Shown: positions 7,970 to 15,133 of the stretch, one piece after another
How positions within the stretch are numbered: the first letter of the stretch is position 1
How the letters are laid out: each line of letters opens with the position of its first letter
Source: Clostridiales bacterium
Lineage (GTDB): Bacteria > Bacillota > Clostridia > Tissierellales > Dethiosulfatibacteraceae
Direction: 5' to 3'
NCBI GenBank assembly: GCA_003539375.1
Contig: DPPH01000217.1
Span: 1 to 31,071 of the forward strand
Length of the DNA: 31,071 bases
Position numbers and translations under genes: made by a program
The notes under the pieces: model-generated
Databases searched by the model: none
Told to the model about the DNA's origin: nothing
What the model saw: the letters and a program-made list of their open reading frames with translations, nothing else

Positions 7970-8392
7970 ATGTATGGTATTGAAGAAATAAAAAAGATCC
8001 TCCCTCATAGAGAACCCTTCTTGTTGATTGATAAGATTATAGAAGTAGTAGATGGTGAAAAAGCAGTTGCCCAAAAAAATGTTACCTACAACGAATATTT
8101 CTTTAGAGGACATTTTCCAAACAATCCTGTAATGCCTGGAGTTTTAATTTTAGAAGCTCTAGCACAAACCGGTGCTTTTGCAATATTAAAAGAAAAAACT
8201 TTCAAGGGTAAGACTGCTTACTTCGGTGGTCTGAAAAATGTAAAGTTCAAAAAAGTTGTAGTGCCAGGAGATGTTTTGATATTAGAAACTAAAATAACTA
8301 AAATAAAAGGAAATATCGGTATAGGTGAAGGTATTGCTTATGTGGATGGTAAAGTTGCTGCAAAAGCAACTATGACCTTTGCAATAAAATAA
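7970..8392 (+). CDS. fabZ: 3-hydroxyacyl-ACP dehydratase
   Basis: The 140-residue hot-dog-fold enzyme dehydrates 3-hydroxyacyl-ACP to enoyl-ACP. Motifs are LPHREPFLLID at 11-21 and the active-site His48 (RGHFPNNPVMPG) and Glu62 (LEALAQTG). The start at 7970, 4 nt after the fabF stop, has only a modest AGGA, so it probably relies on coupling; the open frame reaches back into fabF but homology begins at MYGIEE. It is the last gene of the operon, its stop touching the terminator stem. Confidence 0.94.
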   Translation: MYGIEEIKKILPHREPFLLIDKIIEVVDGEKAVAQKNVTYNEYFFRGHFPNNPVMPGVLILEALAQTGAFAILKEKTFKGKTAYFGGLKNVKFKKVVVPGDVLILETKITKIKGNIGIGEGIAYVDGKVAAKATMTFAIK

Positions 8393-8420
8393 AGATTCCA
8401 ATTATGGAATCTTTTTTTTT
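8391..8420 (+). terminator. Intrinsic terminator of the fab operon
   Basis: A 10-bp stem, AAAGATTCCA pairing with TGGAATCTTT, with a 4-nt ATTA loop, runs into ten T residues. The first arm overlaps the fabZ stop and the T-run overlaps the stop of the convergent HD-domain gene. It may also slow transcription from the other side, but the T-run on that strand is poor. Confidence 0.85.
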
Positions 8421-8910
8421 ACGCCGCTTGTTTTACACCTTTTTTATCTTTGAAAATTATTTTTTTAAAATTTAAGTAATATTCAAATACTGCTAAAAAC
8501 TTATCTACAAAACTTACAATCCAAGCTTCCCTATACTTAGGTATCCTTACGGGAAACATATGACTTAAAATTATATTGCTTTCCTTATCATTTACTGTAA
8601 AATGTTTTCGAGAGTTTTCTAAAGCTATCCTTGGATGATTTACAGCGTGAAGAAAAGAATCTAAAACTAGGCTTAATCTAAGTTTTTTATTGAATTTATA
8701 TAGATAAAAATCATGTAATAGTGCACCTCTTATTGTAGATTTTATATCTAGGTTTAAAGCTGATGCTATTTTATAAGATCTATAAGCAACATCAACTACA
8801 TGATTATATACACTTTCATTGTGATGTTTTATACTTTTCATTTTAGCAAATTCTTTATGCTCAATAATAGGTCTACAAATTTTTGCAAATTTCTCGTCTT
8901 TATACTTCAT
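8419..8910 (-). CDS. HD-domain phosphohydrolase-like protein
   Basis: The 163-residue protein shows the HD superfamily pattern: His37 (NHVVDVAYRSY), His66-Asp67 (ALLHDFYLYKF), His92 (HAVNHPRIA), His117 (LSHMFPV) and Asp136 (FVDKFLA), enough to bind one or two metals. Members cleave phosphate esters of nucleotides or other metabolites; no substrate can be assigned. Small clostridial proteins of this layout are usually just annotated as HD-domain proteins. The start is ATG 8910 behind AGGTGG. It has its own likely promoter, is next to a polyprenyl diphosphate synthase, and converges on the fab operon. Confidence 0.8.
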   Translation of the reverse strand: MKYKDEKFAKICRPIIEHKEFAKMKSIKHHNESVYNHVVDVAYRSYKIASALNLDIKSTIRGALLHDFYLYKFNKKLRLSLVLDSFLHAVNHPRIALENSRKHFTVNDKESNIILSHMFPVRIPKYREAWIVSFVDKFLAVFEYYLNFKKIIFKDKKGVKQAA

Positions 8911-8940
8911 TTAACCACCTTTTTAACCAAAACTATACAT

Positions 8941-8969
8941 ATTATAGCAGTTAATTATAAAAAAGTAAA
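8941..8969 (-). promoter_or_regulatory. Candidate promoter of the HD-domain gene
   Basis: On the minus strand TTTACT (8969-8964), a 17-nt spacer and a perfect TATAAT (8946-8941), 30 nt before the start codon and just after the polyprenyl synthase stop. Confidence 0.45.
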
Positions 8970-8989
8970 TTAAATTTATGTTAACTTTG

Positions 8990-9958
8990 TTAGTATTTAC
9001 GATTTATTAAATTTTGTAGTACTTCTTTAGTTATCTTCCCGTATTTATCAGTGTTAACTCTCTCTAGTAGGTTGATAGATTTCTCAGTATATTTTTTTGC
9101 CAACTTCATTGAATCTTCAACACCTTTATATTTTTTAACGTATTCGATGATTTTATCAATATCTAAATCCGTTATTTTTTCTTTATTTAAAATATTTTTT
9201 ATATCATTATTTCTATCATTTTTTACTGCATATATTATAGGTAGGGTATAAATCCCATTTAATAAATCTACCTTTGTATTTTTCCCCATTTTTTCTAAAC
9301 TATGGGTATAGTCCATGCAATCATCTATAATTTGAAAAGCCATTCCAGCATAATACCCGGAATATCCTATTATTCTTGATTTGAATTTCCCCATTTTTGC
9401 TTCATATGCTCCAGCATACATAGATAATCCAAACATCGCTGCAGTTTTTCCTGATATAATTCTTAGGTATCTTCTAACAGTCATATTCTTATTGAATTTA
9501 TTTTCATTTTGAAATACTTCTCCAAGGCATACTTTTTCCATACCGTCAATAATTCGATTTTCTTCAAGATCGTATTTGCCAGCCAATAGTTTATATGCTT
9601 TCGTAAATATAAAATCACCAGTATAAACTGCTGAATCTTTACCAAATTTATGTTGTATGCTATCGATGCCTCTTCTTTTATCGGCATCATCAATAATGTC
9701 ATCATGAACTAGAGTAGCAAGATGTATCATTTCTACAGATGCTGCTAAAGGTAAGATCCTTTCCTTATTATAGTCTCCCATTTTTGCAGCTAGTATTAGT
9801 AATCCCGCCCTTACTCTCTTTCCATTTGCTTTGAGCAAGTGATTAATTACATTTTCTATTGATTTTGTATTTTTAGTATTCAAATTTTTATTAATAATCA
9901 ATTGAACTTCATCAATTTCTTCTTTTATTTCCGGAATTTTATTCCATATTTTTGTCAT
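8990..9958 (-). CDS. Long-chain polyprenyl diphosphate synthase (heptaprenyl/octaprenyl type; DmkB-like candidate)
   Basis: The 322-residue all-helical trans-prenyltransferase makes the isoprenoid tail of quinones. It has GKRVRAG at 46-52 for diphosphate binding, the first aspartate-rich motif DDIID at 86-90 followed by DADKRRG, and the second, IDDCMD, with Asp212, Asp213 and Asp216. Residues just before the first motif are small (Ala81, Thr82), which in this family allows long products rather than C15 or C20. It lies directly downstream of the NADH dehydrogenase-2 gene, past a terminator. In Listeria the extracellular electron transfer locus contains such an enzyme (DmkB) for demethylmenaquinone; that role here is inferred. 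The exact chain length cannot be told. Confidence 0.88.
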   Translation of the reverse strand: MTKIWNKIPEIKEEIDEVQLIINKNLNTKNTKSIENVINHLLKANGKRVRAGLLILAAKMGDYNKERILPLAASVEMIHLATLVHDDIIDDADKRRGIDSIQHKFGKDSAVYTGDFIFTKAYKLLAGKYDLEENRIIDGMEKVCLGEVFQNENKFNKNMTVRRYLRIISGKTAAMFGLSMYAGAYEAKMGKFKSRIIGYSGYYAGMAFQIIDDCMDYTHSLEKMGKNTKVDLLNGIYTLPIIYAVKNDRNNDIKNILNKEKITDLDIDKIIEYVKKYKGVEDSMKLAKKYTEKSINLLERVNTDKYGKITKEVLQNLINRKY

Positions 9959-9980
9959 ATTATCACCATATCATTTTCAT

Positions 9981-10012
9981 AAAAATACCTTACTGCCTCT
10001 AGGACAGTAAGG
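9981..10012 (-). terminator. Intrinsic terminator after the NADH dehydrogenase-2 gene
   Basis: Perfect 8-bp arms CCTTACTG (9988-9995) and CAGTAAGG (10005-10012) with a 9-nt loop, followed on the minus strand by a T-run (opposite 9981-9985). It separates ndh2 from the polyprenyl synthase, so the latter needs readthrough or its own promoter. Confidence 0.7.
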
Positions 10013-10027
10013 CATTGAACAATTATT

Positions 10028-11941
10028 TTAGTCAAAGTACAAATAGGATTTTCTTGCAAATTTAGTTTTCTTCCACCACTGCTTTAATCTAGGTAGAACA
10101 TAATAATCCAGACCTAATGTACTTCCTGAACCAGCTATCAGTGCTATTCCTCCAAAGAAGAACCATAAAATTGTAGCATCAGACATTCCCGTTAAAGAAA
10201 TACCTATGGTAAGGCCTACACTGACTATAGAGCTTAAGAATGTAAAAAGCCCAACTATTAATGCTAATCCTATAGCTATTTCCATCAGTACCATTACTGT
10301 TTGGAAAGGTACTGCATTTGGAGCCACAATGTGATCTATAATCCACTGCATAAATCCAGGTACTTCTTCGAATAAAGCTCCACCATATCCTGATGGTGTG
10401 TGATCTGCAATCCACTGAGCAAATCCAGGCAAGTTACTTGCTACTGCTTCTCCACCTTCAACTGCTCCTGAAGCTGCTGCTGTTGCATCTGCTGCTCCCG
10501 ATGCCGCCGCTGTTGCATCTGCTGCTCCTGATGCCGCTGCTGTTGCATCTGCTCCTGCCTCTGCAGCCGGTGTAGATGCGTACATTTTCTGTTCGGATAG
10601 CCATCCTTCATCTATTTTCTTAACACCTTCGACCAACCACATGAATCCTAACCACATTCTTAAAGGAAGTAGCCAGAAATTAGGTGATCTCTTAGCGAAG
10701 TGACCTCCAACAAAGGATCTATTGTTTTTAACATGGAAAAATTCATGGTTTACATAATTCCAAAGTTGTCTAACGCCAGATACTAAGAATTGATAATAGA
10801 AGTTTACAAAATGCTTTATAAGCATTGCAAACCATCCACTAGTTTTAAATCCTGTATCTGCAACTGCATATCTTGACCCTACAGATACCATGAACCCATG
10901 ATAATTTTGCTTATGCTTGTGTTTTTCAGTATTTTTGATTTCAGCAGCTATATTTGATGCTGCAGTATGTCCTGATTGTTCAGCTGCTTCAACTATCTGA
11001 GGTAAAACTCCATCTTCATCTTCATAGTAAGTATTATCTCCTGCTGCGTATACATTATCATAACTGTTAGTTTTCATATGCTCATCAACTAATATTCTTC
11101 CACCTCTACCAGTTTCTAAACCTAGCCCTGAACAAAAATCACAGTTTTTAATACCAGCAGTCCAAATCAACGTATATGTTGGAATAACCCTACCGTCTTT
11201 TAGAGTGATTGAATCCTTATCTACTTTTACTATAGGAGAATTTTTTAGAAGTTCTACACCAAGTTTTTTATAATACTTATCAGATACTTTATTAACCTGA
11301 GCATCGCTTTCAAGCATGTTTAGTATCCTATCTAAAGCTTCTATATTATATATAGTAACTTCTTTTTCATCTATACCATATTTTCTACATAAACTTTTTT
11401 TAGCATCTCCTAATTCACCAGCCATTTCAACACCGGTAAAGCCTCCTCCACAAACAGCAAAGGTTAGCATTCTTTTTCTTTCTTCTTCGTCAGTCTCATA
11501 AGATGCTTTTAGGAACATTTCTTCTATATGCTTTCTTATTTTAATTGCATCTTCATATGCCCATAGTGTAAAAGCATTCTCTTCTGCACCTTCTACTCCA
11601 AAGAAGTTTGATTCGTTTCCTGTAGCTAGTATTAGATAATCATACTCATATTCTGTACTATCTGAATACAGCTTTTGTTCTTTAAAATTAATATTGGTTA
11701 TTTTATCTACTACAACATTAACCTTTCTTTCTGCAAATATTTTAAATAAGTCAATTTTAATTGATTCAGGTTCCGTCCTGAATGCTGCCACCTCATGTAA
11801 TTCTGTCATGAGAGTGTGAAAATGGTTCTTGTCAATTAATGTAATTTCTACGTCGTCATTATTCTTGAATTCCTTATGTAGAGTTTTTCCTGCCTTAACT
11901 CCTGCATAACTTCCACCAAGAATGACTATTTTTTTACCCAA
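10028..11941 (-). CDS. ndh2: NADH dehydrogenase type 2 fused to a C-terminal DoxX-like membrane domain
   Basis: The 637-residue protein joins two parts. Residues 1 to about 400 are a two-dinucleotide-fold NADH:quinone oxidoreductase: FAD motif ILGGSYAG at 7-14, ATGNE near 106, NADH-binding CGGGFTGVEMAGE at 164-176, WTAGI near 260 and the FAD-closing motif AAGDN at 299-303. Residues about 424-637 hold at least three hydrophobic segments (about 424-440, 546-585, 588-609) typical of DoxX-like proteins, anchoring it in the membrane. Between them is a low-complexity insert with three copies of a ten-residue Ala-rich repeat, then a duplicated PGF-x-QW-x2-DH motif (505-515, 528-537). The start is TTG behind AGAGGTGAT. 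It divides from the FMN lipoprotein gene at a shared intergenic region. A membrane-fused Ndh2 feeds the quinone pool in Listeria extracellular electron transfer. Confidence 0.88.
   Translation of the reverse strand: MGKKIVILGGSYAGVKAGKTLHKEFKNNDDVEITLIDKNHFHTLMTELHEVAAFRTEPESIKIDLFKIFAERKVNVVVDKITNINFKEQKLYSDSTEYEYDYLILATGNESNFFGVEGAEENAFTLWAYEDAIKIRKHIEEMFLKASYETDEEERKRMLTFAVCGGGFTGVEMAGELGDAKKSLCRKYGIDEKEVTIYNIEALDRILNMLESDAQVNKVSDKYYKKLGVELLKNSPIVKVDKDSITLKDGRVIPTYTLIWTAGIKNCDFCSGLGLETGRGGRILVDEHMKTNSYDNVYAAGDNTYYEDEDGVLPQIVEAAEQSGHTAASNIAAEIKNTEKHKHKQNYHGFMVSVGSRYAVADTGFKTSGWFAMLIKHFVNFYYQFLVSGVRQLWNYVNHEFFHVKNNRSFVGGHFAKRSPNFWLLPLRMWLGFMWLVEGVKKIDEGWLSEQKMYASTPAAEAGADATAAASGAADATAAASGAADATAAASGAVEGGEAVASNLPGFAQWIADHTPSGYGGALFEEVPGFMQWIIDHIVAPNAVPFQTVMVLMEIAIGLALIVGLFTFLSSIVSVGLTIGISLTGMSDATILWFFFGGIALIAGSGSTLGLDYYVLPRLKQWWKKTKFARKSYLYFD
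10463..10552 (-). repeat. Three in-frame 30-bp repeats inside ndh2
   Basis: They encode ADATAAASGA three times (residues 464-493 of the dehydrogenase). Copies differ by only a few bases. Being a multiple of three, copy-number change by slippage would keep the frame and vary only the linker between the second and third parts of the protein. Confidence 0.9.
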
Positions 11942-12011
11942 CTATAATCACCTCTTATTTGATTTAATAGAAATTTATTTGAAATTATAAATTCTATGAT
12001 TTTTCTAATTA

Positions 12012-12040
12012 ATTATAACATAAACAAATATTTAACACAA
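12012..12040 (-). promoter_or_regulatory. Candidate promoter of ndh2
   Basis: On the minus strand a perfect TATAAT (12017-12012) lies 17 nt after TTGTGT (12040-12035). The -35 is poor, and the leader to the TTG start would be about 65 nt. Confidence 0.35.
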
Positions 12041-12265
12041 TTATATCTTTATTAAAGTTATTTAATCAATCATTATTTATCTAAAGATTAATTTCCTTTC
12101 CTATTTAGACTATCCTATCAATACTTTATTATTAAATAATAAAACCCTTAAAATCAATATTATAATTCTTTAGTAATCTTTAATATATTTATAATAAAAT
12201 TAGTATAAATTGTCAAATAATTAAATTGTTAACGTTATTTAATTAACACTTTTTTATGATTTTAC

Positions 12266-12294
12266 TTGAAATTTATAATGTATTGGTTTATTAT
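12266..12294 (+). promoter_or_regulatory. Candidate promoter of the FMN lipoprotein gene
   Basis: TTGAAA (12266-12271), a 17-nt spacer and TATTAT (12289-12294), both 5 of 6, followed by a short leader of about 25 nt with GGAGG at 12314-12318. Confidence 0.55.
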
Positions 12295-12325
12295 AATAAC
12301 AAATATTATAAATGGAGGTTAATTT

Positions 12326-13969
12326 ATGAAAAAGATATTAAGTTTTATTTTAGTAATAGCACTAGTTTTATCAGGTGTTGTTGCATGTTCACCAGCTGAA
12401 GAACCTGAAGAACCAGCTGAAGAAGAACCGGCCGAAGAGCCTGAAGAACCAGCTGAAGAGGTTGATTATGAAGACGGCGTATATTATGCTGAAGAAGAAG
12501 ATTTCGGCGGAAGCGGTTGGAAATATCACGTAATTTTAACTGTTGAAGATGGCAAATTCGTAGATGCTCAGTGGAAAGGTACCCATAGGGTTCCTCAAAC
12601 TAACAAATATGACCAATCTGTAAACGGAGATTATGGTATGGTAGAATTTGGTGGAGCTACTGCCCCTTGGTACGAGCAAGCTGATGCAACTATTGACTAC
12701 TTCTTAGAAAATCAAACTGTAAACGTTCCTGAAGATTTCTATACTGATGAAGAAGGTCATACTGATGCTATAGCTGGAGTTACTGTACACGTTGTTGAAT
12801 TCTTCGACTTAGCTGAAAAAGCTTTAGCTAACGGACCAGTTCCTGAAGGTGACTACACAGATGGATACCCAATGGCTGCTGGAGAACCAAGTGACAATGG
12901 ATGGCAAACAATGATTCAACTTACTGTAGTTAACGGTACTATAGTAAGTGCTAATGTAAATGCATTATCTACAGAGCAAACTGACGAAGACGGCAATTTT
13001 GTAGACAAAGATCTTCTTAAAGAAGATTACGGTATGAAGGCTGCAGGTTCAGACCTTGAATGGTATGAGCAAGCTGCACTAGTTGAAGAATACATAGTTG
13101 AAAATCAAAACCTTGACATTCCATTAGAAGATGGTTACACTGATGCTATAGCTGGCGTTTCTGTACACGTAGACGAAATGGTTGAACTTTTCAACGAAGC
13201 TGTAGGTGGATCTTCTAGTACTGGAGAATTACAAGATGGTGTGTACTATGCTGAAGAAGAAGAATTTGGTGGAAGCGGTTGGAAGTATCATGTAATTTTA
13301 ACTGTTGAAGATGGCAAATTCGTAGATGCTCAGTGGAAAGGTACTCACAGAGTTCCTCAAACTAACAAATATGACCAATCTGTAAACGGAGATTATGGTA
13401 TGGTAGAATTTGGTGGCGCTACTGCTCCTTGGTACGAGCAAGCTGATGCTACAATTGATTACTTCTTAGAAAATCAAACTGTAAACGTTCCTGAAGAATT
13501 CTATACTGATGAAGAAGGTCATACTGATGCAATCGCTGGTGTTACTGTTCATGTTGTTGAATTCTTTGAATTAGCTGACAAAGCTTTAGCTAACGGACCA
13601 GTTGAAGAAGGTATGTATACAGATGGTTACCCAATGGCTGCTGGAGAACCAAGTGACAATGGATGGCAAACAATGCTTCAACTTACTGTAGTTAACGGTA
13701 CTATTGTAAGTGCCAATGTAAATGCTGTATCAACTGAAGAAAATGCAGAGGGAGAATTTGATGATAAGAAAGCCCTTAAAGAAGATTACGGTATGAAGGC
13801 TGCAGGTTCAGATCTTGAATGGTATGAACAAGCTGCACTAGTTGAAGAATACATAGTTGAAAATCAAAACCTTGACATTCCATTAGAAGATGGTTACACT
13901 GATGCTATAGCCGGTGTTTCAATTCACGTTGATGAAATGGTTGAACTTTTCAATGAAGCTGTAAAATAA
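12326..13969 (+). CDS. Lipoprotein with four FMN-binding domains (PplA-like extracellular flavin carrier)
   Basis: The 547-residue product has a signal sequence and lipobox VVAC with Cys21, an acidic Glu/Pro linker (22-49), then four FMN-binding domains of about 120 residues in an A-B-A-B order. Each domain ends in a motif like the ApbE flavinylation site: DAIAGVT at 147-153 and 401-407 (A), DAIAGVS at 273-279 and 526-532 (B). The expected form is Dxx(S/T)GA(T/S); here the fourth residue is Ala and the sixth Val, but the acceptor Thr or Ser is kept. Covalent FMN would make it an extracellular electron carrier tethered to the membrane, as PplA is in Listeria. Codon use is richer in G and C than neighbouring genes, suggesting high expression. 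An ApbE gene follows directly. The assignment to electron transfer is inference from family and context. Confidence 0.85.
   Translation: MKKILSFILVIALVLSGVVACSPAEEPEEPAEEEPAEEPEEPAEEVDYEDGVYYAEEEDFGGSGWKYHVILTVEDGKFVDAQWKGTHRVPQTNKYDQSVNGDYGMVEFGGATAPWYEQADATIDYFLENQTVNVPEDFYTDEEGHTDAIAGVTVHVVEFFDLAEKALANGPVPEGDYTDGYPMAAGEPSDNGWQTMIQLTVVNGTIVSANVNALSTEQTDEDGNFVDKDLLKEDYGMKAAGSDLEWYEQAALVEEYIVENQNLDIPLEDGYTDAIAGVSVHVDEMVELFNEAVGGSSSTGELQDGVYYAEEEEFGGSGWKYHVILTVEDGKFVDAQWKGTHRVPQTNKYDQSVNGDYGMVEFGGATAPWYEQADATIDYFLENQTVNVPEEFYTDEEGHTDAIAGVTVHVVEFFELADKALANGPVEEGMYTDGYPMAAGEPSDNGWQTMLQLTVVNGTIVSANVNAVSTEENAEGEFDDKKALKEDYGMKAAGSDLEWYEQAALVEEYIVENQNLDIPLEDGYTDAIAGVSIHVDEMVELFNEAVK
12473..13204 (+). 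repeat. Internal tandem duplication, copy 1 (A-B pair of FMN domains)
   Basis: This copy encodes residues 50-293 and matches copy 2 with an offset of 759-762 bp. By eye about nine in ten residues are identical; most changes are conservative (Asp/Glu, Ile/Leu) and cluster in one loop near residue 215-228. Long DNA tracts are also identical. Confidence 0.9.
13235..13963 (+). repeat. Internal tandem duplication, copy 2 (A-B pair of FMN domains)
   Basis: This copy encodes residues 304-546 of the same lipoprotein, after a Gly/Ser-rich linker (GGSSSTGEL) that joins the two halves. It is a direct repeat of copy 1, evidently a recent duplication or one kept alike by gene conversion. Confidence 0.9.
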
Positions 13970-13980
13970 ATTAGTTATTA

Positions 13981-14005
13981 AAACCGGGCTTCGCCCGGTT
14001 TTTTT
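13981..14005 (+). terminator. Strong intrinsic terminator between the FMN lipoprotein gene and apbE
   Basis: Arms AAACCGGGC (13981-13989) and GCCCGGTTT (13993-14001), a 3-nt loop and a T-run to 14005. The apbE ribosome binding site begins only 6 nt later, so apbE is most likely expressed from readthrough at a lower level. Confidence 0.9.
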
Positions 14006-14021
14006 ATTGCAAGGTGGTATA

Positions 14022-15077
14022 ATGAAAAAAAATTTAAAACAAAAAATTATCATAATTATTATGTTATTCTCTATAATTTTTACTTTTTCTGGATGCCAAG
14101 AAGAAAAACAAGAAGTTATAAGCAATACAAAAATTAGTTCTAGTGAATTTCTATTAGATACCCATGTTACAATAACTCTTTACGGTACTGAAGATGAAAC
14201 CTTATTCCCTATAATTTTCGGAGAGATTGAAAGATTAGAAAAACTCTTAAGTGTACACATTGAAGGTAGTGATCTAGATCAAATTAAAGAAAATGCTGGC
14301 ATTAAACCTATAAAAGTTTCTGAAGATACAATTAAGATTATGGAGAAATCTATAAAATATTCTAAATTGACTAATGGATTATTTGATATTACTTCCGGTC
14401 CCCTAATTGATTTATGGGGTATAGGTACCGAATCTGAGAAAATTCCATCCCAGGAAGAAATATATAGTGCAGTCAAGTTGATTGATTATGAAAAGATTAA
14501 AATTGATAAAGAAAACACCACTGTACTTTTAGCAGAAAAAGGTATGATTGCAAATTTAGGTGCAATAGCTAAAGGATATATAGCTGATAAAATTGAAGAA
14601 AAACTCCAAGATTTAGGAGTTAAAAGTGCTATAATCAACTTAGGTGGAAATGTTCAACTAATAGGTGGTAAACCTGATGGTACTTTGTTTAGAATAGGAA
14701 TACAAGATCCTGACGAAACTCGAGGTGGTAATATAGGCGTATACACTGGAAAAGATGTTACAATAGTATCTTCTGGAGATTACGAAAGATTTTTCATCAA
14801 AGATGGGGTTAGATATCATCATATTTTAAATCCTAAAACAGGTTATCCTGTGGAAACTGAAATCAAGAGTGTAAGTATAATAACAGATGAATCTTTTGAA
14901 GCCGATGCATTATCTACTTCTGTTTTACTCTCCGGTTGGGAAAAAGGAATCGAAATGGTAGAAAATCTTGAAAATGTAGAAGCTATATTTATTAATAAAA
15001 ATCATGAGGTTTACGTCACTAATGGATTAAATAATTCTTTTGAATTTAATAGTGATAACTATAAGTTACTTGAATAA
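14022..15077 (+). CDS. apbE: FAD:protein FMN transferase, lipoprotein (ApbE/FmnB)
   Basis: The 351-residue enzyme transfers FMN from FAD to a Thr or Ser of target proteins, with Mg2+. It has a signal peptide and lipobox FSGC with Cys25, so it works outside the membrane. ApbE motifs are visible: SGPLIDLWGIG at 125-135, NLGAIAKGYIAD at 178-189 (usually DxGGIAKG, so Asn178 and Ala181 are mild departures), INLGGN at 205-210, HHILNPKTGYP at 266-276 and the metal-site Asp295 in ADALSTS. The frame opens at TTG 14007, but AAGGTGG at 14011-14017 sets the start at ATG 14022. The four-domain FMN lipoprotein just upstream is its obvious substrate. Listeria FmnB has the same setting. Confidence 0.93.
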   Translation: MKKNLKQKIIIIIMLFSIIFTFSGCQEEKQEVISNTKISSSEFLLDTHVTITLYGTEDETLFPIIFGEIERLEKLLSVHIEGSDLDQIKENAGIKPIKVSEDTIKIMEKSIKYSKLTNGLFDITSGPLIDLWGIGTESEKIPSQEEIYSAVKLIDYEKIKIDKENTTVLLAEKGMIANLGAIAKGYIADKIEEKLQDLGVKSAIINLGGNVQLIGGKPDGTLFRIGIQDPDETRGGNIGVYTGKDVTIVSSGDYERFFIKDGVRYHHILNPKTGYPVETEIKSVSIITDESFEADALSTSVLLSGWEKGIEMVENLENVEAIFINKNHEVYVTNGLNNSFEFNSDNYKLLE

Positions 15078-15079
15078 AT

Positions 15080-15128
15080 AAAATTCCCCTTTAAGAGTTT
15101 GTATAACTAACTTTTAAAGGGGAATTTT
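15080..15128. terminator. Bidirectional terminator between apbE and tex
   Basis: Perfect 15-bp arms, AAAATTCCCCTTTAA (15080-15094) and TTAAAGGGGAATTTT (15114-15128), enclose a 19-nt loop with a weak inner hairpin. The A/T ends of the arms serve as the T-run in either direction, fitting the convergent genes on both sides. Confidence 0.85.
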
Positions 15129-15133
15129 AATGT

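Larger units (their letters stand above)
11942..12325. promoter_or_regulatory. Divergent control region between ndh2 and the FMN lipoprotein gene
   Basis: This 384-nt stretch is very AT-rich, has no credible reading frame and carries the promoters for both directions (listed separately). It also holds a perfect AT-only palindrome, TTTATTATT and AATAATAAA around one base at 12125-12143, of unknown meaning. I see no Fur-like, Rex-like or riboswitch element that I would defend. Confidence 0.6.

Noticed and set aside
10463..10552. 30-bp direct repeats that could be a short CRISPR-like array, with a Leu-rich frame on the other strand (10393-10575)
   Set aside because: The repeats are contiguous without spacers and encode a regular Ala-rich linker in frame within ndh2; the opposite-strand frame is only their shadow.
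12125..12143. Palindrome TTTATTATT/AATAATAAA as a regulator site for the electron transfer genes
   Set aside because: It lies over 100 bp from both candidate promoters and consists only of A and T, so it is not distinguishable from background.
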